Assembly (NCBI RefSeq): GCF_014196625.1
Contig: NZ_JACIDZ010000010.1
Location: forward strand, 143,088 to 207,087
DNA from: Martelella radicis
GTDB lineage: Bacteria; Pseudomonadota; Alphaproteobacteria; Rhizobiales; Rhizobiaceae
DNA length: 64,000 bases
Direction of reading: 5' to 3'
The notes under the pieces were generated by a model. It saw nothing but the letters and a program-made list of their open reading frames with translations. It was not told the origin of the DNA and made no database searches. Made by a program: the position numbers and the translations under genes. This document shows positions 18,125-26,452 of the stretch, one piece after another. Position 1 is the first letter of the stretch. Every line of letters starts with the position of its first letter.

Positions 18125-18772
18125 ATGACCGGACAGACAATTTTGATCGCCGACGATCACCCGCTGTTTCGCAGCGCCCTGAAACAGGCAATCAGCGGAA
18201 TGGCGACCTATTACGCTGTCGTTGAGGCCGGCGATTTCGACGGCGTGCAGCAGGCCGCGCGCGAAAACCCGAATGCCGACCTGCTTCTGCTCGACCTCGC
18301 CATGCCGGGTGTGAGCGGGCTTTCCGGGCTGATCACGCTGAAGGCGGAGTTTTCCAGCCTGCCCATCGTGGTGATCTCGGCAAGCGACGACGAGGACACG
18401 ATCCGCCGCACGCTGGCGCTCGGCGCCTCCGGCTTCATCTCCAAATCCGCCGGCATCGACGAATTGCGCAACGGCATCCGCACGGTGCTCTCCGGCGAGA
18501 TCTACACGCCGGAGAATTTCGAGGGCGGCGAGGAGACCGACCCCGACATTGCCGACATGCTGGAAAGGCTGCAGACCCTGACGCCCCAGCAGTCCCGCGT
18601 GCTGCGCATGCTGTGCGAGGGCCTGCTCAACAAGCAGATCGCCTATGAGCTCGGCGTGTCCGAGGCGACCGTGAAGGCGCATGTCTCGGCCATCCTCTTG
18701 AAGCTCAATGTCGACAGCCGCACCCAGGCGGTGATCCAGCTCGGCAAGGTCAATATGGCAATGGTCGCCTAG
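18125..18772 (+). CDS. LuxR/NarL-type response regulator
   Basis: 215 residues. The receiver domain is complete: acidic pair D10-D11, phosphoacceptor D57 in LLLLDLAMPG, switch region VVISAS near 82-87, and K107 in FISKSAG. A LuxR-type HTH covers about 148-200 (LTPQQSRVLRMLCEGLLNKQIAYELGVSEATVKAHVSAIL). A strong GGGAGGAGG ribosome site precedes ATG 18125. No sensor kinase is adjacent, so it is an orphan here and its signal is unknown. Expected to be a cytoplasmic transcription factor activated by phosphorylation. Confidence 0.93.
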   Translation: MTGQTILIADDHPLFRSALKQAISGMATYYAVVEAGDFDGVQQAARENPNADLLLLDLAMPGVSGLSGLITLKAEFSSLPIVVISASDDEDTIRRTLALGASGFISKSAGIDELRNGIRTVLSGEIYTPENFEGGEETDPDIADMLERLQTLTPQQSRVLRMLCEGLLNKQIAYELGVSEATVKAHVSAILLKLNVDSRTQAVIQLGKVNMAMVA

Positions 18773-18800
18773 GTCCCCCGGGAGCCAAATCCGGTTTCTG

Positions 18801-18820
18801 GAAAGGATTTTATTCCTTTC
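18801..18820. promoter_or_regulatory. Inverted repeat between response regulator and S24 repressor
   Basis: Arms GAAAGGA and TCCTTTC separated by TTTTAT, 28 bases after the response-regulator stop and 30 bases before a TATAAT box. It could be an operator for the downstream S24-type repressor or a weak hairpin. Confidence 0.4.
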
Positions 18821-18826
18821 ATGGCT

Positions 18827-18855
18827 TTACGCGGCAATAGGCCATGCGATATAAT
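18827..18855 (+). promoter_or_regulatory. Candidate promoter of the S24-type repressor gene
   Basis: A perfect TATAAT at 18850-18855 lies 36 bases before the ATG, with a weak -35 TTTACG at 18827-18832 and 17-bp spacing. Confidence 0.5.
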
Positions 18856-18891
18856 CCGCCGGTCATCAACGGGGCCATTTCGTGAACCATA

Positions 18892-19563
18892 ATGTCCAGC
18901 AGGCTTCGCCATAGCGCCATCTGGGATGCGATCGACGATCTCGCCGCGCGCCACAAGCTGACCCCTTCAGGCCTGGCGCGCCGGGCCGGGCTTGATCCGA
19001 CGGCCTTCAACAAATCCAAGCGCCTTGGCAAGGACGGACGAGAACGCTGGCCATCGATGGAATCAATCGCCAAGGTGCTTGATGCGACCGGCAGCGACCT
19101 CTCGGCCTTTCTTGGCGGGGAGGCCGACCAGCGCAAGGGCGCGCCGCCTTCCGGCGCTTTTCCGCCGCAACCCTCCACCATCCCGCTTCTGGGCCTTGCC
19201 CGCGCCGGAACGGGCGGTTTTTTCGACGATGGCGGCTTCCCTGTCGGCCAGGGCTGGGACGAAGTCGATTTCCCCGCACCGGCCCGCACCAGCCACAGCG
19301 TCTATGCGCTCGAGGTGCAGGGCGACAGCATGCTGCCGCTTTACCGCGACGGCGACGTGCTGATCGTCGAGGCCAATGCCGAGACCCGCAAGGGCGACCG
19401 CGTGGTGGTCAAGACCCATGACGGCGAAGTCATGGCCAAGGTTCTGGTGCGTCGCACCAGCCGTCAGATCGAACTCATGTCGATCAATCCCGCCCATGAA
19501 AACCTTACCTTCGACCTTTCCGCCGTGGAATGGATCGCCCGTATCATCTGGGCGAGCCAGTAG
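18892..19563 (+). CDS. XRE/S24-type LexA-like repressor
   Basis: 223 residues. An N-terminal HTH (WDAIDDLAARHKLTPSGLARRAGLDPTAFNKSKR) is followed by a peptidase S24 domain. The catalytic serine is S146 in QGDSMLPLY and the general base is K183 in DGEVMAK, 37 residues apart as in LexA. Such proteins bind operators as dimers and may self-cleave when RecA filaments form. This protein is the chromosomal rhizobial type rather than an obvious prophage repressor, since no phage genes are nearby. Targets are unknown. Confidence 0.87.
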   Translation: MSSRLRHSAIWDAIDDLAARHKLTPSGLARRAGLDPTAFNKSKRLGKDGRERWPSMESIAKVLDATGSDLSAFLGGEADQRKGAPPSGAFPPQPSTIPLLGLARAGTGGFFDDGGFPVGQGWDEVDFPAPARTSHSVYALEVQGDSMLPLYRDGDVLIVEANAETRKGDRVVVKTHDGEVMAKVLVRRTSRQIELMSINPAHENLTFDLSAVEWIARIIWASQ

Positions 19564-19592
19564 CGGCCGCATCCACCTGAAAGACATGCCTC

Positions 19593-20009
19593 ATGACCCG
19601 GACACCGCTTAACCATTATGATGCCCTGATCTATGTGATGGTCATGGCTTCCGCCGTCGACAGCGCCATGAGCGATGGAGAACTCGCGCGGATCGGCCAT
19701 ATCACCCGCTCGCTTCCGGTTTTCGACGGGTTCGATGAGGACCGCCTGACCGACGTGGCCCATGCCTGCGCCGATGTTCTGTCCGGCAGCGAGGGCATGG
19801 ATATTGCCCTTGAAATCATCCGCGACACCCTCCCTTCGCGCCTTTATGATACCGCCTATGCGCTCGCAGTCGAAATCATGTCGGTTGACCAGGCCATTCG
19901 CCCGGAGGAAATCCGGCTGCTGCAGCTTTTGCGCGATCGACTCAACCTCGACAAGCTGACCTGCGCGGCAATCGAGCGCGGTGCGATCGCGCGCTACCGC
20001 GCGCTTTGA
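19593..20009 (+). CDS. TerB-like (tellurite resistance B family) protein
   Basis: 138 residues, all helical, of the TerB/DjlA-N type. Acidic metal-binding-like segments are spaced as in the family: ASAVDSAMSDGELARIGHI near 20-38 and AVEIMSVDQAIRPEEIRLLQLLRDRL near 92-117. The family binds divalent metal, but its cellular role is not settled, and a lone copy does not imply tellurite resistance. It lies 30 bases downstream of the S24 repressor on the same strand. Confidence 0.8.
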   Translation: MTRTPLNHYDALIYVMVMASAVDSAMSDGELARIGHITRSLPVFDGFDEDRLTDVAHACADVLSGSEGMDIALEIIRDTLPSRLYDTAYALAVEIMSVDQAIRPEEIRLLQLLRDRLNLDKLTCAAIERGAIARYRAL

Positions 20010-20196
20010 ATATGACTTTATTTTCAGAATATTAGTTCGAAGCAGCGCTACGTCGCCGCCGCCGCGGGTGCTGATGAGCGCAAAGAATCTTTGCGTGCAT
20101 TGTCAAAAATAACACTTACATGTTGTGATTTTTCGGAAAGGGAGCTTTACTAGAAGCCTTCTAAATACGCGCATAGCGGGTTGAAAGGAGGTTTCG

Positions 20197-22092
20197 ATGA
20201 AGGCTTCGCCCTTGTCCGCGGACACGCGCACAAGCCCGAAGTTCTCCGCCCGGCAGCGCTGGGCGGCAACCGATCCGCTTGCAGGCGAGCGTCGCATGCT
20301 GCGCCGCCTGGGTTTCAACGATGCGCTTATCGAAAGCTGCGAGGCGGCGGCGCGCCGCAACGGCACAACCATCGAAGACGAGCTTCTCGCCGAAGGCTCT
20401 GTTGTGCAGGAGACTTATTATCGCAGGCTCGCATCCTATCTGGGGCTGCCTTTCACCGTTGCGATCGATGCCGAAGCGGTTGCCGACCGGCCCAAGATCG
20501 ATCGCCTGCTTGCCGTTCCCTCGGGCCTGCGCATCGAAGGCGGCGAAGGCGGAGCGACCTATGCCATCATTCCGCGCGCCAGGGACCTGGCAGACCTGCA
20601 CCGCCGCCTCTCGGGTCGGCCTGCCATTCGCCGGGCCGTGGTCGTGACCATGCCGTCGACAATCCGCAAAACCGTCTGGGAGGTAGGGGCCGCCCGGCGG
20701 CTTGCCGGTACAATCCACCGGCTGATGATCTGGGAGCCGCGCTTTTCGGCCCGGATCGTGTTCTGGGGAAAGCAGGGCTTTCTCCTCGGCGGCGGCGTTG
20801 CCAGCTTTCTCGCCGGCCTCGCGCTTTTCACAGCCGAGACATTGCTTCTGGCGCATATCCTGTTCTCGGCTCTCTACGCCCTTTCCCTCCTCATCCGCCT
20901 TGCGGCCGTGAGGGCCGGAGCGAGGCCGGAACCGGAAGCGACAGAAGCAGCGGTTGAAGGTCCGGTGCCGGTTTATACGGTATTGGTCGCGCTCTACCGT
21001 GAGGCCAACATGATCCCTCAACTCGTCGAGCACATGAAGAAGCTGAACTGGCCCGCCTCGAGGCTTGATATCAAGCTTGTCTGCGAGGCGGATGACAGCG
21101 CCACCATGGCTGCAATTGAGGCCGAAACCCTGCCTGCGCATTTCGAACTGGTCCGCGTTCCTCCGGCCCTGCCGCGGACCAAGCCGAAGGCGCTGAACTA
21201 TGCGCTTTCCGGCGCCCGGGGCACATACCTCACCATCTATGACGCCGAAGACCGTCCGCACCCCGATCAACTGCGCGAGGCCTGGCAGACATTCAGCCGG
21301 GGCCCAGCCACACTCGGTTGCCTGCAGGCGCCGCTCGTCGTGGGCAATATCGGACAGAACTGGATATCGGCGCTGTTCGCCTGCGAATATGCAGGCCTGT
21401 TCCGCGGCATATTGCCGTTTCTGGCGCGCCATCGATTTCCCTTGCCGCTGGGCGGCACCTCGAACCATTTCAGAACAGAGGTTCTGCGGCGGTGCCGCGC
21501 CTGGGACCCCTACAATGTGGCAGAGGACGCCGATCTCGGCCTCAGGCTTCACCGTCTCGGCTATCATTGCGGCGTGATCGGCCGGCCGACCCTGGAGGAC
21601 GCGCCGGAGACCGTCAGAGCCTGGATTTCCCAGCGCTCGCGCTGGATCAAGGGCTGGCTTCAGACATTGCTGGTGGCGCTGCGCGAGCCCTCGCGGCTGT
21701 TTTCCGAACTTGGCACGCTCGGTGCGCTGGTTTTCCTGGCCAACGGGGCGGGCGTCATCCTGTCCTCGCTGTTGCATCCGCTCCTGTTTGTGGCGCTGGC
21801 CATGACGATTGCCGCGATCATTCACCCGGACTACAATCCCGGCCCACTGCACCAGATGCTGTCGGGCCTCGATCTCGCCAATATCCTGGCAAGCTACTGG
21901 GTATTTCTGAGGCTCGGCCTGTCGAGGATGGAACCGGACGAGGCGCGACAGATGCGCGCCGATGCCCTTTACCTGCCGTTCTACTGGCTGATGCTTTCGG
22001 CCGCCGCCTGGAAGGCATTCGCCGAACTCTATCACGCGCCGTTCCTATGGCGGAAGACCGCCCACAGGCCCAACGCGCAACGACCCGGATGA
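20197..22092 (+). CDS. Family 2 glycosyltransferase with N-terminal GspE_N-like domain
   Basis: 631 residues. Residues 30-150 resemble the N-terminal (MshEN/GspE_N) domain of type II secretion ATPases, with LRRLGFNDALIESCEAAARRNGTTIEDELLAEG. Transmembrane helices follow near 190-237. The GT2 catalytic region has EADD (297-300), YDAED (348-352), EDAD (443-446) and QRSRW (479-483), the D, DxD, D, QxxRW set of processive synthases. Further membrane helices lie near 500-620. It probably builds a beta-linked surface polysaccharide from a nucleotide sugar at the inner membrane. AAAGGAGG fixes the ATG start. MshEN-type domains bind c-di-GMP in some proteins, but that is not shown here. Confidence 0.86.
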   Translation: MKASPLSADTRTSPKFSARQRWAATDPLAGERRMLRRLGFNDALIESCEAAARRNGTTIEDELLAEGSVVQETYYRRLASYLGLPFTVAIDAEAVADRPKIDRLLAVPSGLRIEGGEGGATYAIIPRARDLADLHRRLSGRPAIRRAVVVTMPSTIRKTVWEVGAARRLAGTIHRLMIWEPRFSARIVFWGKQGFLLGGGVASFLAGLALFTAETLLLAHILFSALYALSLLIRLAAVRAGARPEPEATEAAVEGPVPVYTVLVALYREANMIPQLVEHMKKLNWPASRLDIKLVCEADDSATMAAIEAETLPAHFELVRVPPALPRTKPKALNYALSGARGTYLTIYDAEDRPHPDQLREAWQTFSRGPATLGCLQAPLVVGNIGQNWISALFACEYAGLFRGILPFLARHRFPLPLGGTSNHFRTEVLRRCRAWDPYNVAEDADLGLRLHRLGYHCGVIGRPTLEDAPETVRAWISQRSRWIKGWLQTLLVALREPSRLFSELGTLGALVFLANGAGVILSSLLHPLLFVALAMTIAAIIHPDYNPGPLHQMLSGLDLANILASYWVFLRLGLSRMEPDEARQMRADALYLPFYWLMLSAAAWKAFAELYHAPFLWRKTAHRPNAQRPG

Positions 22093-22134
22093 AGAGGGCG
22101 GGAAAGCGGGCAAATAGGGAACGACGCCTGGCGC

Positions 22135-22611
22135 TCAGTTCCTTACGATGACGAAGCGGATATCATCCTTGGTGCTGCCATAGACCCGGTCGCTGAAAGA
22201 ATCGACGGGCAGGTCGATCGTTCCGATATTAGGGCTTGCGATACCGGAGAGGATGATGGTGCGGCCCCTGCGTTCCCATTGGTTGATGCGGGCGACGCCG
22301 TTGATGCTACCCAGGCCTTCGACCTGGTTGCAGGCAAAGGTGCTGACGCGCCCCTTTTGCGCATTGAGAGCGCTTTTGTGGAATTCAACCGAGCAGCTTC
22401 TGCTGGTCGGGCCAATGGCGGGGTACATCTTCCATTTGCCGATGATCGAATCGGGCATTTCCTTTTCACCGGCTGGCTTCTGGGGGGTCGGCATGGCTGG
22501 AGCAGATGGGATCGCGCCATCCGAAACCGTACAGCCGGCCAATCCCACCAGGAGAAAGAGGCCAGCGCTGGCGAAAACGGAAAAGCTTGTTCTTGAAAGG
22601 TCGGGTTTCAT
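22135..22611 (-). CDS. Lipoprotein resembling AprI/Inh protease inhibitors
   Basis: 158 residues with a lipoprotein signal (FLLVGLAGC, lipobox cysteine at 27), a Pro-rich linker, then a beta-rich domain beginning IIGKWKMYPA with two cysteines (near 73 and 94) and ending IRFVIVRN. Size, lipidation, the opening G-K-W and the disulfide pair suggest the Inh/AprI/Omp19 inhibitor-like family; identity to that family is low by eye. It follows the S8 autotransporter by 36 bases on the same strand, so it is probably co-transcribed and may protect the periplasm from the protease. AAGGA lies upstream of the ATG. Confidence 0.62.
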   Translation of the reverse strand: MKPDLSRTSFSVFASAGLFLLVGLAGCTVSDGAIPSAPAMPTPQKPAGEKEMPDSIIGKWKMYPAIGPTSRSCSVEFHKSALNAQKGRVSTFACNQVEGLGSINGVARINQWERRGRTIILSGIASPNIGTIDLPVDSFSDRVYGSTKDDIRFVIVRN

Positions 22612-22647
22612 GAGACGGTGTTCCTTGTCTTGATTGCGCGAGCCGCC

Positions 22648-25600
22648 TTAGAATTCGAAGCTGGCGTTGAATGAGAAAACCTGGCTGGTGAGGTTGTCGC
22701 GAAACTCGGCTTCATAAGAAGCGCCGAGCGTGAAGCGGTCGGATGCGACCGCGTTGAGCGAAAGGCGTCCGACGAAGGCATTGCGGCCGATATCGGCGCC
22801 GTCGGCCTCGAAGCCTCCGCCCAGAATGCCGAGCTGCGAAGACCGGTCCAGCTCGCCGATGTCATAGCGCCATCCGAGGCTGGCCACGGGCTCGAAAACC
22901 ATGCCGTTGTCCCGCGCGAAACGGCGTGACAAGTCGAGCGCCAGCGTGGTCTGCGTTTGCGAGAAGGTGTCCTCGGGCACGGCAAGACCGAACAGGCTTC
23001 CGGTCTCGTTCATGGCGTTGCGGTGAAAACCGCGGTAGCCAAGCGTGGCCGAGGGCGTCAGGGTCAGCGGCGACAGCTCGAAATCCTCAAACGCGGAGAC
23101 CTCCGCAAAGCCGCCGATACCCTCGCCGCTGGCGCTGGCCGTCGCCGCATAGGCACCGAGCGCAGTGGACCGGCTGGTCGAAAGGTCGCCGTAGGAAAGG
23201 CCGCCGCGAACGGCAAGGGTGGGCCCGTCCGTCACGAAGGTGGCGTAAACCGCACCCTGATAGGTGCCGATGTTTCCGGCGCCGTTGGCGCCTGCCGAAA
23301 TGTCCGCATATTCATAGGAACCGGCGATGCCTGCCGCGTTTCGGCCGAGATCCCAGTCGATGCCGAACGCGCCGTTATTGGCTCTCGCCTCGTAACCGGC
23401 AAGGCCGTTGGCGGAGCCGACGTCGGTGGCGGCGTGATTGCCGCTGATCCAGATTTCGCCCGCGCCGTATGGCGTCCCGGTTTCCGAAAGCCGGCCTTCG
23501 GCAAGGCCCATCTGCCGCTCGCCGATGCGGTCGGCAAACCGGCCGATTGCGCGGACAGCGCTGGATCCCATTTCAGCATGAAGCTGGCCGGTCATCGAGG
23601 GCAGCCCGGCTGAAAGCGCCGCGGCATTGGCCTGGTAAAGCTGGTTGAAGCCGTCGTTGAACACAGGGTCGGGCCGCACGCCCGCTTCCGGCCGTCCGGC
23701 ATCGATCGCCGCCGCAAGCGCCCCTTCATTGCCGGAAAGCGTGATGCCCCATTCGGAGAGGTCGGCATAGTTTTCCGGCGTTGTTGCAAGCGAAAGCGCA
23801 TCCGGCCAATAGAGAACATCGAGACGCGTGCCCGGCGCGAGGCCCGCATCGGGCTGTTCAAGGCTGGTGAAGCTTCCGCTCACCACGCCCGACTGCGTCT
23901 GCACAAAGGTGAAGACCTCCCCCGGCGCCGGCGTGAAGGTGTTTGTGGCCGCCCCCGAAATGCCGCGCAGGCGCGGAGCAATCATGCCATTGGCGGCAAA
24001 GCCGTTTCCCGGTCCGGTCACGATGATCCGGTCGTAATTGCCCGCGCCGTTCTGCGTTCCCGTTCCGTCGACATCGATCTGCGTGGTCGCCGTCTCGGCG
24101 AGCGCGACATTGCCGACGATGGTCAGCGTGCCGGGCGAATGCCCGGGCGCAAGCGTGCCCCCGACATTGACGTCAGAGACGACGAGGCCGGTTCCGCCAA
24201 GCGTGCCATCCGGTCCGATATCGAGCATTGGTGTCGTCAATGATCCATCGACCGCCATAAACCCGCCCTCAACACCGGTTCCGGCCTTGAAGGTCGCGTC
24301 GCTGACGATCGAAAGTGTTCCCGTCCCCACCTTCTCCAGAACGCCGTCGCTTTCGAACGAAACGATCCATGTCGTATCGGAGCCGTCCGCTCCGACGGTG
24401 AAGACTCCGTCCCCGATCATGCCGACAGGCGCGACCGAGAGCGCGCGGTCGAGCCGGACGAGCCCCCAGCCATAGATCGCGTCAACGCCTGCCGCGCCCA
24501 GATCCTCGGCCGTCATGAACAGGATCCTGACGATCTCAGCCGGGGAGAATGTCGGATAGGCCTCGGTAAGCACGGCGACCGCGCCCGAGACATTCGGCGC
24601 CGCCATGGAGGTGCCGCTTTCCACGCCGTATCCGGACCCTACGAGGCTTCCCGCCTCCGGAAGGGTCGAATAGATGCCGCTGTCGTAGTCGATGTTCGGG
24701 TTTGCGCCGAAGGGCGGTTTCTGGTTTCCCCCGGGGGCCGCCACGCACCATTCCCTGGCAACGCCGCATCGGTTGGAATAGGGCGCGATTTCATTATAGG
24801 CGTCGAGGGCGACGACGACGACGATCCTGCCGCGCGCGACGCCATCCCGTTTTTCCGCCGCGCTCAGAGCTTGCGCAGAAGTGAAGCTGAGGTCGAGGCC
24901 CGTTCCCTCGTCATTGTAGATCAGGCTGCCGGATGAATTGGTCGCGTTCTCGTTTTCGGGGCGGATGAACGGGAACAACCCATTCCCGCTCGGATTTTCC
25001 GCCACGATGGGAGCGAGCTCGTATTCGTTCCCGGCAGCCATGACGATGATCTGGCCGGCATCCAAGCTTGCGCGCATGGCCTTGGCGCTGTTGAGAATAC
25101 CCGCCTGCTCTCCGACCGGGAGCTCCCACGTTTTCTCGCCGGGATCGATGTCCGGGCCGAAACTGCCGTTGATGACTTTCACATCCTCAAACTGGGAAAG
25201 GTAGTTGAAACTGAACGCGCCTCCGAGCGCATCGCGATCAACGGGCTCGCACTTATCGTAAAGCAGGCCCGGACCGCATATCTGCAGATCATCGATATCG
25301 AATTCTTCGGGCTCGCCCCCGTTTCCCAGGTCCACGGTCACCTTTCCGGCTGCGCCGGGGATCACGCCGACCGAGAGGAGCGTCGCCTCCGGCGCCACCC
25401 CTTCCATACCGAAGCCGTTGCGGCCGGCTCCGACAATGCCGGAAACATGCGTGCCGTGACCGTCAATATCGTACGTGTCCGTCGGCCCCTGTTCGAAGCC
25501 GGCTTCAAACTCGGCCACGGTCAGGTCTTCGTAAGCGAGGTTCGTGTCGAACCAGTGGAGATAATTGACCGATCGCGGGTCGACACGGCCTTCGAATTCC

Positions 25601-26205
25601 GGATGCACGGATCCGTCGGGCCGCCGGTCGATGCCCGTGTCGATGACGCCGACGACAACGCCCTTGCCGGTAATGCCTTTCCTGATTGCAGCATCGGCAT
25701 GCATCGCATCCAGCGAATAGTTCCGCTGGTATTCGTTGAGCGTGTCTTTCGGGATATCGGGGTTGCCGCCGGGATAAGGCGAGGTGCGTTGCGCCGCCGC
25801 CTTCGCAATGCCCGGCGTCGCGGCAATCGAGGCTTCGGGAAAAAGACCGGCGAGATGGCGGCCGGAGGCGACTGCGCGCGCGATCGACGCTGCGAGATCA
25901 GGGCGAAGCGCGCGCGCCTCGGAATCGATCACTGCAGCCCGGCCCGGCGTCAGGCGAGTATTCTCGACGATGCTGGCGAGGAGCGATCCCCTGCCGTATG
26001 CCGCTGCCTGGCTCAGCGCCGCACGGAGCGCCTGGGAAGAAACCGTTCGGCCGACCTGCGCCGTCTCGGATGCAGCCCCGTCCGCCGTCTCCGCCAGGGC
26101 CTGCGCACCGGAAGCAAGCAGCGTGGAAGCCAGCAGAACCGGCAGCGCCAGGCGCGGGGAAAGCAAACCCGGAATGGAAGGGCGAGAGGTGGGGCGCGCG
26201 AGCAT
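22648..26205 (-). CDS. Subtilisin-like (S8) autotransporter protease
   Basis: About 1185 residues from ATG 26205; a TTG four codons upstream is less likely. After a signal peptide ending near SGAQALA comes a propeptide-like region of about 120 residues, then the peptidase S8 domain. Its triad is D189 (GVIDTGID), H250 (GHGTHVSG) and S533 (SGTSMAAP), with the oxyanion asparagine in AAGNE. An autotransporter-associated repeat region follows (GVLEKVGTGTLSIVSD, GTLAPGHSPGTLTIVGN). The last ~290 residues are a type Va beta-barrel ending in FSFNASFEF, with a terminal phenylalanine. The protein should cross the inner membrane by Sec and expose or release its protease outside the cell. All catalytic residues are intact. 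Substrates are unknown. It is transcribed with the inhibitor-like gene, and a transcription factor gene lies just upstream. Confidence 0.93.
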   Translation of the reverse strand: MLARPTSRPSIPGLLSPRLALPVLLASTLLASGAQALAETADGAASETAQVGRTVSSQALRAALSQAAAYGRGSLLASIVENTRLTPGRAAVIDSEARALRPDLAASIARAVASGRHLAGLFPEASIAATPGIAKAAAQRTSPYPGGNPDIPKDTLNEYQRNYSLDAMHADAAIRKGITGKGVVVGVIDTGIDRRPDGSVHPEFEGRVDPRSVNYLHWFDTNLAYEDLTVAEFEAGFEQGPTDTYDIDGHGTHVSGIVGAGRNGFGMEGVAPEATLLSVGVIPGAAGKVTVDLGNGGEPEEFDIDDLQICGPGLLYDKCEPVDRDALGGAFSFNYLSQFEDVKVINGSFGPDIDPGEKTWELPVGEQAGILNSAKAMRASLDAGQIIVMAAGNEYELAPIVAENPSGNGLFPFIRPENENATNSSGSLIYNDEGTGLDLSFTSAQALSAAEKRDGVARGRIVVVVALDAYNEIAPYSNRCGVAREWCVAAPGGNQKPPFGANPNIDYDSGIYSTLPEAGSLVGSGYGVESGTSMAAPNVSGAVAVLTEAYPTFSPAEIVRILFMTAEDLGAAGVDAIYGWGLVRLDRALSVAPVGMIGDGVFTVGADGSDTTWIVSFESDGVLEKVGTGTLSIVSDATFKAGTGVEGGFMAVDGSLTTPMLDIGPDGTLGGTGLVVSDVNVGGTLAPGHSPGTLTIVGNVALAETATTQIDVDGTGTQNGAGNYDRIIVTGPGNGFAANGMIAPRLRGISGAATNTFTPAPGEVFTFVQTQSGVVSGSFTSLEQPDAGLAPGTRLDVLYWPDALSLATTPENYADLSEWGITLSGNEGALAAAIDAGRPEAGVRPDPVFNDGFNQLYQANAAALSAGLPSMTGQLHAEMGSSAVRAIGRFADRIGERQMGLAEGRLSETGTPYGAGEIWISGNHAATDVGSANGLAGYEARANNGAFGIDWDLGRNAAGIAGSYEYADISAGANGAGNIGTYQGAVYATFVTDGPTLAVRGGLSYGDLSTSRSTALGAYAATASASGEGIGGFAEVSAFEDFELSPLTLTPSATLGYRGFHRNAMNETGSLFGLAVPEDTFSQTQTTLALDLSRRFARDNGMVFEPVASLGWRYDIGELDRSSQLGILGGGFEADGADIGRNAFVGRLSLNAVASDRFTLGASYEAEFRDNLTSQVFSFNASFEF

Positions 26206-26452
26206 AAGAACGTCCAATCATGACCGAATACAAACAGGTTCCGGACATCGAAAAAGCCGTCATCGCGCCTGTCCAACCATCACGAAGTGGACTGTGGCAT
26301 GCATTTCCGGTTCACCGATCCCGAACCAGGTCATCGTGACACAAAACTATTTGCTCAATATTTGAAAATCCTGATTCTTCACGCCATCTTTATTTGATGC
26401 ATGTCGTTTTAAACCGGAAGGAACACTACCTGAGCGCGATTAAAGCCGAACC

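Noticed and set aside
19593..20009. Tellurite-resistance function for the TerB-like gene
   Set aside because: Only a lone TerB-domain protein is present, with no terZACDE neighbours, so resistance is not supported.
20161..22035. 624-codon minus-strand frame
   Set aside because: Shadow of the glycosyltransferase, whose catalytic motifs are on the plus strand.
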